From Shewanella khirikhana (lineage in GTDB: Bacteria > Pseudomonadota > Gammaproteobacteria > Enterobacterales > Shewanellaceae), in contig NZ_CP020373.1 of NCBI RefSeq assembly GCF_003957745.1, positions 1,054,001 to 1,118,000 of the forward strand: a stretch of DNA of 64,000 nucleotides, written 5' to 3'. The stretch's first letter is position 1. Each line of letters opens with the position of its first letter. This document shows, piece by piece, positions 51,376 through 60,748 of this stretch. The translations under genes were made by a program, and so were the position numbers. The notes below the pieces were generated by a model, which was given only the letters and a program-made list of their open reading frames with translations, had not been told where the DNA came from and made no database searches.

Positions 51376-52482
51376 ATGACACAGAAAGTTGTTTTTCAGA
51401 CTCTGGGCACCGTCTCAGGCAAGCAAATTGGTGTGGCCACCCTCAATGTGGAGGCCGCTCTCAATGCGCTGGATTTAGATATGGTGCGGGCCCTGAATGC
51501 TCAGCTGAAGGCCTGGCAAACTGATGATGACATTGCCATGGTGCTGCTCGACGGCGCCGGTGAGAAAGCCTTTTGCGCCGGTGGCGATGTGCGGGCGCTG
51601 TATCAGGCCAGCAAAGAGGCCCCCGGAAGCGTCGATACCCTGGCCAAGGTGTTTTTTGAAGAGGAATACCGCCTCGACTATCTTATCCATGAATTCGGCA
51701 AGCCCTTTATGGTGTGGGGTGATGGCATAGTGATGGGCGGCGGCCTTGGTCTCATGGCCGGTGCCAGCCACCGTATTGCCACCGAACGCTCCCGCATCGC
51801 GATGCCGGAAATTACCATCGGCCTTTACCCCGATGTGGGCGGCACCTTCTTTTTGGCCCATATGCCAGAGAAAATCGGCCTGTTCCTGGGGCTGACGGCA
51901 TTTCAAATGAATGGCGCCGATGCGCTGTTTGCCGGTACTGCCAATTATCTGCTTGGCAGCGACGATAAAGAGCCACTGCTCGACGCCCTTGCTGAAGTCA
52001 TGTGGGATGAGGATGCCAGTGCCAACCACGGCCGTTTGTCAGCAGTGCTGTGTGCCCGTGAGGTGCCGGCGCAGGAGAGTTTCCTACAGACCCACCACGA
52101 GACCATTGCGGCCCTGTGTGAAGGGGAGCTGACTGACATTGTCCAGCGCTTCAAGGCGCTCGATGAAGAGGGTGCGCCGCACTTTATGCGTGCCCGTGAC
52201 ACCTTCCTGGCTGGCAGCCCCTTAAGTGCTCATATCATCTGGCATCAGGCGATTATCGGTGATGAGTTGCCGCTGGATGATTGCTTCCATTGGGAGCTGG
52301 GTGTCAGCGTTAATTGCTGCGCCCATGGCGATTTTGTCGAAGGGGTGCGTGCGCTGCTGATAGACAAAGACCGCAATCCCAAGTGGCAGTTTGCCGATGT
52401 GGCCTCGGTGCCCGAGGATGTGCTGGAGCGGCTGCTGACCTCTCCCTGGCAGGGCGGCGCCCATCCACTGGACAATCTGTAA
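51376..52482 (+). CDS. 3-hydroxyisobutyryl-CoA hydrolase
   Basis: 368 residues from ATG 51376 (MTQKVVFQTLGTVSGKQIGV) after AAGGAGACAGC. It is a crotonase-fold hydrolase, longer than hydratases: KAFCAGGDVRALYQASKEAP, then MVWGDGIVMGGGLGLMAGAS and PEITIGLYPDVGGTFFLAHM, which separate it from hydratases. It frees 3-hydroxyisobutyrate from its CoA ester so that MmsB can act. Confidence 0.92.
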   Translation: MTQKVVFQTLGTVSGKQIGVATLNVEAALNALDLDMVRALNAQLKAWQTDDDIAMVLLDGAGEKAFCAGGDVRALYQASKEAPGSVDTLAKVFFEEEYRLDYLIHEFGKPFMVWGDGIVMGGGLGLMAGASHRIATERSRIAMPEITIGLYPDVGGTFFLAHMPEKIGLFLGLTAFQMNGADALFAGTANYLLGSDDKEPLLDALAEVMWDEDASANHGRLSAVLCAREVPAQESFLQTHHETIAALCEGELTDIVQRFKALDEEGAPHFMRARDTFLAGSPLSAHIIWHQAIIGDELPLDDCFHWELGVSVNCCAHGDFVEGVRALLIDKDRNPKWQFADVASVPEDVLERLLTSPWQGGAHPLDNL

Positions 52483-52574
52483 TATCGATTTAAACCCGCA
52501 GGCTAAACTAAGCGGCGGATGTTTTCCCAAGGGGCGTATGACGCACCGGGGTGATGATTTCAAGGAGTGAGTGT

Positions 52575-53474
52575 ATGGCAAACGTAGCGTTTATCGGCCT
52601 TGGTAATATGGGTGGCCCTATGGCGGCCAATTTGCTGAAAGCCGGCCATCAGGTGAAGGTATTCGATTTAAATCCCGCCGCCGTTGAGGCTTTGAAGGCT
52701 CAGGGTGCGGGCAGCGGTGATTCTGCACAGGATATCGCCAGTGACGCCGATGTGGTGGTGAGCATGTTGCCTGCCGGTAAGCATGTACGCGGCCTCTACC
52801 TGGGTACAGATGCAGCTAAAGGGTTGATTGAGGTGGTGAAAGCAGGTTGTCTCTTGATAGACTGCTCCACCATAGATGCCGACAGTGCCCGGATTGTGGC
52901 TGAGGCTGCTGCTGCCAAGGAGCTCGAGTTTATCGATGCGCCTGTTTCCGGCGGCACAGCAGGCGCGGCGGCGGGCACTCTGACCTTTATCTGCGGTGGC
53001 ACCGATACCGCATTTGAGGCAGCCAAAGTCGTGCTGGGCAACATGGGCGCCAATATTTTCCACGCTGGTGGCCCTGGCGCCGGTCAGGTGGCCAAGATTT
53101 GTAATAACATGCTGCTGTCGGTATTGATGGTGGGTACCAGCGAGGCTCTGTCGCTGGGGATTGACCATGGGCTCGACCCCAGGGTGCTGTCTGACATCAT
53201 GAAAGTGTCCAGCGGCGGCAACTGGACGCTGGAAAAATACAACCCTTGCCCGGGTGTGATGGACACAGTGCCATCATCCAAGGGCTATCAGGGCGGCTTT
53301 ATGGTCGACCTGATGGTGAAGGATTTGGGGCTGTCCCAGGAAGCGGCGCTCAGCAGCCAGTCAAGCACCCCCATGGGCGCACTGGCACGCAGCCTGTACG
53401 TTTCCCATGCCCGCGCCGGCAACGGCAAACGGGACTTCTCAAGCATTTTTGAACACTTTGCCAAAGGCGAGTGA
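52575..53474 (+). CDS. mmsB: 3-hydroxyisobutyrate dehydrogenase
   Basis: 299 residues from ATG 52575 (MANVAFIGLGNMGGPMAANL), after CAAGGAGTG. The NAD motif is GLGNMGG, the substrate motif is FIDAPVSGGTAGAAAGTLTF, and the catalytic Lys lies in GAGQVAKICNNMLLSVLM. It oxidises 3-hydroxyisobutyrate to methylmalonate semialdehyde for MmsA. Confidence 0.94.
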   Translation: MANVAFIGLGNMGGPMAANLLKAGHQVKVFDLNPAAVEALKAQGAGSGDSAQDIASDADVVVSMLPAGKHVRGLYLGTDAAKGLIEVVKAGCLLIDCSTIDADSARIVAEAAAAKELEFIDAPVSGGTAGAAAGTLTFICGGTDTAFEAAKVVLGNMGANIFHAGGPGAGQVAKICNNMLLSVLMVGTSEALSLGIDHGLDPRVLSDIMKVSSGGNWTLEKYNPCPGVMDTVPSSKGYQGGFMVDLMVKDLGLSQEAALSSQSSTPMGALARSLYVSHARAGNGKRDFSSIFEHFAKGE

Positions 53475-53489
53475 GCCTAAGGATACAAG

Positions 53490-54248
53490 ATGGAATTGAA
53501 GGATAAGGTAGTGGTCATCACCGGCGGTGCCGGTGGATTGGGCCTGGCCATGGCCAAAGACTTGGCCGCTCACGGTGCCAAGCTGGCACTGATTGATGTG
53601 GATCAGGAGCGCCTCGAGCGCGCCTGCGCCGATATTGGCGATGCCACTGAGGTGCAGGGCTATGCGCTGGATATCACCGACGAAGAAGATGTGACCGCAG
53701 GCTTTAAGTACATTCTTGAAGACTTTGGCGCCGTGCATGTGCTGATCAACAACGCCGGTATTCTGCGTGACGGCATGTTGGTGAAAGCCAAAGACGGCGT
53801 AATTAGCGATCGCATGTCGCTGGAGCAGTTCCAGTCGGTGATTAACGTTAACCTCACCGGCACCTTCCTGTGCGGCCGTGAAGCGGCCTGCGCCATGATT
53901 GAAACCGGTGAGGGCGGGGTGATTGTCAATATCTCCAGCCTGGCGCGTTCCGGCAACATGGGTCAGACCAACTACGCCGCCTCCAAAGCCGGTGTGGCCA
54001 CCATGGCCGTAGGCTGGGCCAAAGAGCTTGCCCGCCACAATATCCGCGCTGCGGCAGTGGCACCGGGCGTGATTGCCACCGAGATGACCGCCGCCATGAA
54101 ACCCGAGGCGCTGGAGCGTCTTGAGAAGCTGGTGCCGGTTGGTCGTTTGGGGCAGGCAGAAGAAATCGCCTCCACCGTACGTTTCATCATCGAAAACGAT
54201 TATGTGAACGGCCGGGTATTCGAAATCGATGGCGGCCTGCGTTTTTAA
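53490..54248 (+). CDS. SDR-family 3-hydroxyacyl-CoA dehydrogenase-like
   Basis: 252 residues. Cofactor motif ITGGAGGLGLAMAKDLA, NNAG, Ser in NISSLARSGN and catalytic YAASK. The C-terminal EIDGGLRF is usual for this group. In the operon it is the natural candidate for 3-hydroxy-2-methylbutyryl-CoA dehydrogenase of the isoleucine branch. Last gene; a terminator follows at about 54.3 kb. Confidence 0.88.
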   Translation: MELKDKVVVITGGAGGLGLAMAKDLAAHGAKLALIDVDQERLERACADIGDATEVQGYALDITDEEDVTAGFKYILEDFGAVHVLINNAGILRDGMLVKAKDGVISDRMSLEQFQSVINVNLTGTFLCGREAACAMIETGEGGVIVNISSLARSGNMGQTNYAASKAGVATMAVGWAKELARHNIRAAAVAPGVIATEMTAAMKPEALERLEKLVPVGRLGQAEEIASTVRFIIENDYVNGRVFEIDGGLRF

Positions 54249-54303
54249 GCGCCAAGCCGGGGTGAGGCCTTCGCAATGAGGCTGCTCACCTGATGAAAGC
54301 CTT

Positions 54304-54342
54304 CGGCACCTGATGTCCCCGGACGCAGGTGCCGTTATTTTT
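54304..54342 (+). terminator. Intrinsic terminator of the branched-chain operon
   Basis: Stem CGGCACCTG/CAGGTGCCG with a 13-base loop, followed by TTATTTTTTG. Confidence 0.8.
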
Positions 54343-54482
54343 TGTCATACTTTATTTTCAGCGATAACGTTGACATCAGCTTGGCCAAATTGAACAATGC
54401 CGGGTGAAATTCGACGTAGAATCGTCTTGAAAAGCAAGGCGAAAGCGCTTGCACTGGGTCATTGTTCTAGGGCTTAAAGCAG

Positions 54483-54707
54483 ATGTCGAGGTTGGAAAAC
54501 TACACCAGAAAGATGATGCTCTGGGTAGGTTATGCTGGTGTTGTCGTGATTTACGGCGGTTTTCTTTATCTGCTGCTCAGCGGCAGAGATACCCGGGTGA
54601 TCCCCTGGTATTTTTTATTGTCGCCCTGGGTGTGCGTGTATTTTGGCCTGAGCGACAAACAGCAAAAAGATGTAGTGGGCTGGTTTCTAACTAAATTCAA
54701 ACGCTGA
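54483..54707 (+). CDS. Small two-helix membrane protein, unknown
   Basis: 74 residues, ATG 54483 (MSRLENYTRKMMLWVGYAGV). Two hydrophobic segments: LWVGYAGVVVIYGGFLYLLL and VIPWYFLLSPWVCVYFGL, with a basic C-terminus (FLTKFKR). I recognise no family. An alternative overlapping frame at 54449 has no membrane character and is rejected. It lies 50 bases before the peptidase gene. Confidence 0.65.
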   Translation: MSRLENYTRKMMLWVGYAGVVVIYGGFLYLLLSGRDTRVIPWYFLLSPWVCVYFGLSDKQQKDVVGWFLTKFKR

Positions 54708-54759
54708 CCGGCCCGGTGTTTATACTTCGCTAAGCGAAGACTTGGGGGGAAGCACAGAC

Positions 54760-56802
54760 ATGAGGCTCAGTACCGGGCAGCGCCTGATGGCGTTTCTGCT
54801 GACATGGCTGATTTTGGGCTGCGAGCCGAAGCAAGAGCCGGCTGCGCCTGTCAGTGCTGAATTCGAGCCGGTTGCGGCTCAATATGGTACCTGGGCATCG
54901 CCGTTGTTGGCTGCTGACGTCTATGCCAGCTCCGATGAGCTGCTGGAACTCAGAGCCGTTGGTGACCTCATTTATTTCTCCCTGTTTGACGGCAACAGCG
55001 GCACCACCACCATTCGGCGGCTGGAAAACGATGGTAAGGTCACCGCGGTAGTGCCCGATGGCTTTGATGTGGGCAGTCGGGTACACGAATACGGTGGCGG
55101 CGATTTTCTTGGCATTGGCCAGAGCCTGTTTGCGTCTGCCAAGGGCGATCAACTCTTTTACCGCTTCGCCCCCAATCAGCCACCCCTGGCACTTACCCCC
55201 AATGGCACCCGCCATGGCGACTGTATTTCCTACCCCAAGGGGTCGCGCATTATTTGTGTGCGCGAAGATCACCGCAAGCCCGGCACCCCGGTGGCGAGTT
55301 TGGTCACCATTAACCTGAACTTTGCCGGAGAAGGCGACACCTTCGTTGAGGGCCATGATTTTATCAGCTCGCCAGCCATCAACAGCGATAACAGTCAGTT
55401 GGCCTGGCTTACCTGGGAAAACCCGGCCATGCCATGGGACAACACCCGCCTGTGGCTTGGTGAGCTTGACCGCAAAGGGCGGCTGCACAGCCCCAAAATT
55501 GTCGCTGGAACTGAGGGCAACGTAGCCATTACCCAGCCGATGTTCGGCCCCGATGGCCGTTTGTATTTTATTGCCGACTATGACGACTGGTGGAACCTTT
55601 ACCGCTTGGGAGAGGATGGCAAGCCTGAGCTGCTGCTGAAAAAGGCGGCGGACTTTGCCGGACCTGCCTGGCGTCTCGGTGAGCGCAATTACGCCTTTGA
55701 AGTCGACAATAACATCATTGCAAGCTACATCCACAATGGTGAGGCGGGGCTTATCCGCTTGCACCTGGATACCGGCGCCGCCGAAGACATTGCGGTGGAC
55801 TTCGGTGAAATCAAACAGCTGACCGGTGGCCGTGACGGCGTGTATTTCATTGGCAACAAGGTCACCACTGAGAAGGGCATCTACCGGGTCAGTGGCCGCG
55901 GCGTGGAGCTGGTATTTACACCGGAGCTGGCCGCCCTCGATCCAAGGTACATTTCACGGGCGCAAAGCATCAGCTTTGCCACCGGCGACAATATGCGTGC
56001 CTGGGGCTACTTTTACTGGCCACGTAATCCATCATTTAAAGGGCTGGTAGACTCACGTCCGCCGCTGTTGGTGAAGCTGCACGGCGGCCCCACTGCCAAG
56101 GCGAGCCTTGCTTATCGCAGCGATATTCAATACTGGACCAGCCGCGGCTTTGCGGTGCTGGATTTGAATTACCGCGGCAGCAGTGGCTTTGGCCGCGCTT
56201 ACCGCCAATCCTTGTATGGAAACTGGGGCAAGGCCGATGTGGACGATGCCATCAATGCCGCCCGCTTTTTGGTGAATAAAGGCTGGGTCGATGGCAGCCG
56301 GATGGCAATTACCGGCTCCAGCGCCGGCGGCCTGACCGTGCTTTCGGCACTCGCCTACGACGGCACCTTCAAGGCCGGGGTGAGCCGCGCGGGCATAAGC
56401 GATTTGGAGCTGCTTGCCGGAGAAACCCACAAGTTTGAGAAAAACTACCTTGATCAACTGATTGGGCCAATTGCGACCCACAGAGATGTGTACCGTCACC
56501 GCTCGCCTATTCATCAGCTCGATCATCTGAACAAGCCATTGCTGCTGTTGCAGGGGCTGCAGGATACTGTGGTGCCGCCCAATCAGACCCTGGACATTCA
56601 CAAGGCGCTGGTGAAAAACCGGGTGCCGGTGGCGCTTTTGACCTTTGCCGATGAAAACCACAATCATTGGAAAGATGGTAACCTTATCAAGGCATTGGAG
56701 TACGAGCTCAGCTTCTATGGCCAGGTATTTGGTTTCAGCCCGGCCGACACCTTACCGGCACTCAATCTGCAAAACCCAGAACCTGTGCCCGTCAGCCCTT
56801 AA
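54760..56802 (+). CDS. Prolyl oligopeptidase family (S9) peptidase, lipoprotein
   Basis: 680 residues from ATG 54760. The N-terminus LLTWLILGCEPKQEP is a lipoprotein signal with lipobox LILGC, so the enzyme should be anchored in the envelope. A beta-propeller (to about 400) is followed by the alpha/beta hydrolase domain with GSSAGG (Ser521), QDTVVPP (Asp) and ENHNHW (His). It matches S9C acyl-aminoacyl-peptidase-like proteins. It probably trims short peptides outside the cytoplasm. It is not part of the neighbouring copper locus. Confidence 0.88.
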   Translation: MRLSTGQRLMAFLLTWLILGCEPKQEPAAPVSAEFEPVAAQYGTWASPLLAADVYASSDELLELRAVGDLIYFSLFDGNSGTTTIRRLENDGKVTAVVPDGFDVGSRVHEYGGGDFLGIGQSLFASAKGDQLFYRFAPNQPPLALTPNGTRHGDCISYPKGSRIICVREDHRKPGTPVASLVTINLNFAGEGDTFVEGHDFISSPAINSDNSQLAWLTWENPAMPWDNTRLWLGELDRKGRLHSPKIVAGTEGNVAITQPMFGPDGRLYFIADYDDWWNLYRLGEDGKPELLLKKAADFAGPAWRLGERNYAFEVDNNIIASYIHNGEAGLIRLHLDTGAAEDIAVDFGEIKQLTGGRDGVYFIGNKVTTEKGIYRVSGRGVELVFTPELAALDPRYISRAQSISFATGDNMRAWGYFYWPRNPSFKGLVDSRPPLLVKLHGGPTAKASLAYRSDIQYWTSRGFAVLDLNYRGSSGFGRAYRQSLYGNWGKADVDDAINAARFLVNKGWVDGSRMAITGSSAGGLTVLSALAYDGTFKAGVSRAGISDLELLAGETHKFEKNYLDQLIGPIATHRDVYRHRSPIHQLDHLNKPLLLLQGLQDTVVPPNQTLDIHKALVKNRVPVALLTFADENHNHWKDGNLIKALEYELSFYGQVFGFSPADTLPALNLQNPEPVPVSP

Positions 56803-56874
56803 GCCGCTGTGCATGAAAGAGGCTGTTCATTTACGCTACCGAGCAATCAAGCAGCTGAGATATCAAGAAACGGC

Positions 56875-57264
56875 TCAGGTGTCGGTGGCAAGTGAGGCCA
56901 GAATAGGGCAGTTGCTTTGCTCGCCGCCCTGGCACTGCGAAACCAGTTCACCAAGCTGTTTATGAAGCGCCTGCATACGGCGGATTTTGTCCGCCAGCGT
57001 GCTCAGGTGTACTTCCGCCAGCGCTTTCACTTCGCCGGCGGCCCGTGCCGGATTTTGCTGCAGTGCCAGCAGGCTGCGACATTCATCAATGGAGAACCCC
57101 ATTTCACGGCACTGATGCACAAAGCGCAGGCTCTCCAGCGTGGCCTTGTCATACACCCGATAGCCGTTGTCACCACGGTTGGCCGTTACCAGCCCGATAT
57201 CGTGGTAATAGCGAATGCTTTTTACGCTTAGCCCTGTGACGCGGGCCACGTCGCCAATTTTCAT
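56875..57264 (-). CDS. cueR: Copper-responsive MerR-family regulator CueR
   Basis: 129 residues from ATG 57264 (MKIGDVARVTGLSVKSIRYY). The helix-turn-helix is followed by YHDIGLVTANRGDNGYRVYD. The metal-binding loop is near the end, CQGGEQSNCPIL, with the two Cys spaced as in CueR. CueR activates copA when it binds Cu(I). It is divergent from copA, with the operator between them. Confidence 0.93.
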   Translation of the reverse strand: MKIGDVARVTGLSVKSIRYYHDIGLVTANRGDNGYRVYDKATLESLRFVHQCREMGFSIDECRSLLALQQNPARAAGEVKALAEVHLSTLADKIRRMQALHKQLGELVSQCQGGEQSNCPILASLATDT

Positions 57265-57313
57265 CTGTTTTCCCTCTTCGGCAACCCATAAAATGTCTGC
57301 TGCATTTTTGTGC

Positions 57314-57344
57314 TTGACTCTCCAGTTACTGGAGACTTTAACCT
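57314..57344 (+). promoter_or_regulatory. CueR operator and copA promoter
   Basis: The -35 box TTGACT (57314-57319) and the -10 TAACCT (57339-57344) are 19 bases apart, the stretched spacing that MerR-type activators correct. Between them lies the dyad CTCCAGTTACTGGAG (57320-57334). Confidence 0.9.
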
Positions 57345-57406
57345 GAAGCCAACTCGAATTCACCTGCAAACTCAGTTTCGGTTGCAAGTTCGCCTAAGGA
57401 GCCTAT

Positions 57407-59923
57407 ATGAACAGCGTACATCTCACCGTGCCCGGTATGAAATGTGGCGGCTGCGGCAAAAAAATCACCTCGCTGCTGGCCACAGAAGGCTGGCAAATAC
57501 ACACAGATCCCGCCGGTAAGCGGCTCGATATCAGTGCAGCGTCGGCCATTGATGTGGATGATGTGCTGGCGCGGCTCGAAGCCGGTGGCTATCCCGCAAC
57601 GCTGATGGATGAACCTTTGGCAGCAGCGCCGCCGGAGTTGGCACCCGATGCCGGTCAAATGGCCTTTGATGCCGATAAGGTGGCAGCCGGGGAGCCTTCG
57701 GCTGCGGCTGCAATCACTCACACGGCACTGCGCTTCAGCGTGCCTTCCATGAGCTGCGCCAGTTGTGTGGCCAAGATTGAAGCGGCGCTGCGCTCAGCCG
57801 GCGGTGAGGGCCGGGTCGATTTGTCCCGTAAAGTGGTGCGGGTAAAAGGCTTATCCGCCGATGCAGCGCTGGCGGCGCTGAGCGGTGTTGGTTATCCCGG
57901 CGAGCTCCTCACCGCACAGCCGAAGCCCGCCAGCGACGATGGACAGCATTTTCGAACCAGACTGTGGCAGGCGGCCGTGGGGCTGGGGCTCGGGGTGCCC
58001 TTAATGCTATGGGGACTTTTTGGCGGCGAGATGATGGTGAACGATGCTACCCGCCTTGGCTGGGGACTGGTGGGGCTGATAACAGGTGTTGCTATGCTGC
58101 TGACCGGTGCTCACTTCTACCAAGGACTTTGGCGCTCATTAAAGGCCAAAAGTGCCACCATGGACACCCTCATAGCTTTGGGGACTGGCACAGCCTGGCT
58201 CTATTCCATGGCCCTGGTGCTGCTGCCACAGGCGTTTCCCGAAGGCAGTCGCCATGTGTATTTCGAAGCGAGCGTGATGATTTTGGGTTTAATAAACCTT
58301 GGCCATGCGCTGGAGGCGCGGGCGAGGGGCAAAACCAGCGAGGCGCTGGATAAACTGCTTGGGCTTAAAACTGATGAGGCGCTGCGGCTTGAAAACGGCA
58401 CTGAGCGCTGGGTCAGGGTGGAAGAGATTGCCCGCAACGACCTGATTCGGGTACGGCCGGGCGACAGGATTGCCCTCGATGGCAAGGTTATCGAAGGTGA
58501 GTCGCTGATTGATGAGTCCATGCTATCCGGTGAGCCGCTGCCGGTGGCCAAAACCGCAGGGGAAAGTGTGTTTGCCGGGACGGTAAATGGCAACGGCAGT
58601 CTGGTTATTGAAGTGACCGCCGAGGCCGATGACAGTCGATTGTCGAAAATCATCGCGCTGGTGGAAGAGGCGCAAACCTCGAAACTGCCCATAGGCCGGC
58701 TTACTGATGCTATTTCGGCGGTATTTGTGCCTGTGGTGGTGGCCATTGCTATTGTTGCCGCGCTGATCTGGTACTTTGTTGGCCCCGCGCCCGCATTGTC
58801 ACATGCCATGGTGGTGCTCACCACTGTGCTGATTATTGCCTGCCCCTGTGCCCTTGGGCTTGCCACGCCCATGTCGATTATGGTCGGGGTAGGGCGCGCC
58901 GCCTCCATGGGGATTTTGGTTAAAAACGGTGAAGCACTTGAGCGGGCCAGCAAGGTCACCACAGTGGTGCTGGATAAAACAGGCACCCTGACGCTGGGTA
59001 AACCTGCGGTGCGAAAGATGCTCTGGCTTCAAGGTGATGAAGAGGATACCCGGCATGCAATAGCAAGCCTTGAGCGCCAGAGCAGCCATCCGCTGTCGGA
59101 GGCGCTTGCGGCCCTGTCGGATGTGCCTTCGCTTGCGGTGAGCGAATTTCAAAACCTGCCCGGCGAAGGCCTTATGGGTAAGGTCACCGCCACAGATGGC
59201 AGCCATGGGTGGCATATCGGTAATCCACGTCTGATGGCGCGCCTTGGCCTGGCATCAGAACTTGAAACGCTTGAGCCGGAACTTGATTCCCTGGCCAAAG
59301 AGGCGCTCACCCCTGTGCTGGTGGCTAAAAATCACAAGCTTGTGGCCATACTCGGTGTGGGCGACCCACTCAGAGCCGATGCCAAAACCGCAATGGCGCG
59401 CCTTAAAGCCCAGGGCAAGCGCTTGGTGTTGCTGTCAGGGGATAACCGGCACACTGCCGAGGCGGTTGGCCGCGAGGTGGGTATCGATGAAGTGATTGCC
59501 GGGGTGATGCCAGATGAAAAGCATCAGCATGTTGCCCGTCTTAAGGCGGCTGGCGAAGTGGTGGCCATGGTGGGGGATGGCATTAATGATGCCCCGGCGC
59601 TGGCCGAAGCCGATGTGGGGATTGCCATGGGCACGGGAACCGATGTCGCCATTGAGAGCGCGTCTCTGACCTTGCTGTCACCCAGGCTCGAGGCCCTTGC
59701 CGATGCCTTTGCCCTGTCGCGCGCTACCCTTGGCAATATTCGCCAGAACCTCTTTGGTGCCTTTATTTACAATGTGCTGGGCATTCCGGTGGCGGCGGGC
59801 GTGCTTTATCCGGCGTTTGGGGTGCTGTTAAGCCCGGTTCTGGCCGGGGCGGCGATGGCGGCCTCATCGCTGACTGTGGTGACCAATGCCAACCGGCTTA
59901 AAAGAAAGCCGCTAAAGGATTAA
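57407..59923 (+). CDS. copA: Copper-exporting P-type ATPase CopA
   Basis: 838 residues, like E. coli CopA (834). Two N-terminal heavy-metal domains with GMKCGGCG and SMSCASC, then membrane helices with the ion motif CPCALGLATP (about 477-486). The phosphorylation site is DKTGTLT (Asp523), and the hinge is GDGINDAPALAEAD. It pumps Cu(I) out of the cytoplasm. ATG 57407 follows AAGGAG and lies 60 bases after the promoter. Confidence 0.95.
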   Translation: MNSVHLTVPGMKCGGCGKKITSLLATEGWQIHTDPAGKRLDISAASAIDVDDVLARLEAGGYPATLMDEPLAAAPPELAPDAGQMAFDADKVAAGEPSAAAAITHTALRFSVPSMSCASCVAKIEAALRSAGGEGRVDLSRKVVRVKGLSADAALAALSGVGYPGELLTAQPKPASDDGQHFRTRLWQAAVGLGLGVPLMLWGLFGGEMMVNDATRLGWGLVGLITGVAMLLTGAHFYQGLWRSLKAKSATMDTLIALGTGTAWLYSMALVLLPQAFPEGSRHVYFEASVMILGLINLGHALEARARGKTSEALDKLLGLKTDEALRLENGTERWVRVEEIARNDLIRVRPGDRIALDGKVIEGESLIDESMLSGEPLPVAKTAGESVFAGTVNGNGSLVIEVTAEADDSRLSKIIALVEEAQTSKLPIGRLTDAISAVFVPVVVAIAIVAALIWYFVGPAPALSHAMVVLTTVLIIACPCALGLATPMSIMVGVGRAASMGILVKNGEALERASKVTTVVLDKTGTLTLGKPAVRKMLWLQGDEEDTRHAIASLERQSSHPLSEALAALSDVPSLAVSEFQNLPGEGLMGKVTATDGSHGWHIGNPRLMARLGLASELETLEPELDSLAKEALTPVLVAKNHKLVAILGVGDPLRADAKTAMARLKAQGKRLVLLSGDNRHTAEAVGREVGIDEVIAGVMPDEKHQHVARLKAAGEVVAMVGDGINDAPALAEADVGIAMGTGTDVAIESASLTLLSPRLEALADAFALSRATLGNIRQNLFGAFIYNVLGIPVAAGVLYPAFGVLLSPVLAGAAMAASSLTVVTNANRLKRKPLKD

Positions 59924-59943
59924 GGACGCTGCGAGTTAAATAC

Positions 59944-59968
59944 AAAGCCGCCCTTGGGCGGCTTTTTT
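59944..59968. terminator. Terminator between copA and the CatB/Vat-like gene
   Basis: Stem AAAGCCGCCC/GGGCGGCTTT with loop TT, then TTTTATG. Works for the convergent pair. Confidence 0.88.
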
Positions 59969-59997
59969 ATGCATTATTTGGGATGTAAGGTGAAGCC

Positions 59998-60696
59998 TTA
60001 TTGCCCGGCGGCTTTCTCGAGAGCAGCTTTCTCGAGTGCAGTGATGTCACCGTTTTTAATATCCAGCAGATGGGCGCTGATTTTCTCAACCGGCCAGTGC
60101 CACCAGGCGATGGCTTCAAGCCGGGCAATGGCCTGTTCATCAAAGCGCATCTTTACGATTTTGGCGGGATTGCCGCCGACAATGGCGTAGGCGGGCACAT
60201 CTGATGTGACCACAGCGCGGCTTGCGATAATGGCGCCATTGCCCACTTTTACTCCGGGCATAATCAGGGCGTCATAACCAATCCACACATCGTTGCCTAT
60301 GTCGGTATCGCCTTTAAAGGGCAACTCCCCCGGCTCAGGCGCTGCTTGCTCCCAGCCGTTGCCGAAAATGAAAAACGGGTAGGTACTCACGCCAGCCATG
60401 GGGTGATTGGCGCCATTCATAATGAACTTGACCCCACGGGCGATGGCGCAGAATTTACCAATAATCAGTTTGTCGCCAATAAAGGGGAAGTGATACAGCA
60501 CGTTGCGCTCAAAGTTGGCACTGTCCTCGGGGTCGTCATAATAGCTGTATTCGCCCACCTGAATATTGGGATTGCTGATGGTGTTTTTGATAAAGCACAC
60601 CTGCGGAAAGCCTTCCATCGGAAACGGGTTATCGGGGCTGGGGCCATGGCCCTGTGTTACCGCGGTTTGCGGCTCGGTGGCCGACGTTGTTGTCAT
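59998..60696 (-). CDS. CatB/Vat-like O-acetyltransferase (left-handed beta-helix)
   Basis: 232 residues from ATG 60696 (MTTTSATEPQTAVTQGHGPS). Hexapeptide-repeat acetyltransferase of the xenobiotic class: NPNIQVGEYSYYDDPE, IGKFCAIARGVKFIMNGANH (with the catalytic His) and DIGNDVWIGYDALIMPGVKV. The class includes chloramphenicol (CatB) and streptogramin A (Vat) acetyltransferases. Whether this one acts on a drug cannot be told. The tail ALEKAALEKAAGQ shows a 15-base duplication. Confidence 0.85.
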   Translation of the reverse strand: MTTTSATEPQTAVTQGHGPSPDNPFPMEGFPQVCFIKNTISNPNIQVGEYSYYDDPEDSANFERNVLYHFPFIGDKLIIGKFCAIARGVKFIMNGANHPMAGVSTYPFFIFGNGWEQAAPEPGELPFKGDTDIGNDVWIGYDALIMPGVKVGNGAIIASRAVVTSDVPAYAIVGGNPAKIVKMRFDEQAIARLEAIAWWHWPVEKISAHLLDIKNGDITALEKAALEKAAGQ

Positions 60697-60748
60697 AAAC
60701 AGTCCTTGTGCTAAGTGGCTTGTGCTAAATGCCTTGTGCTCGCCTTGG

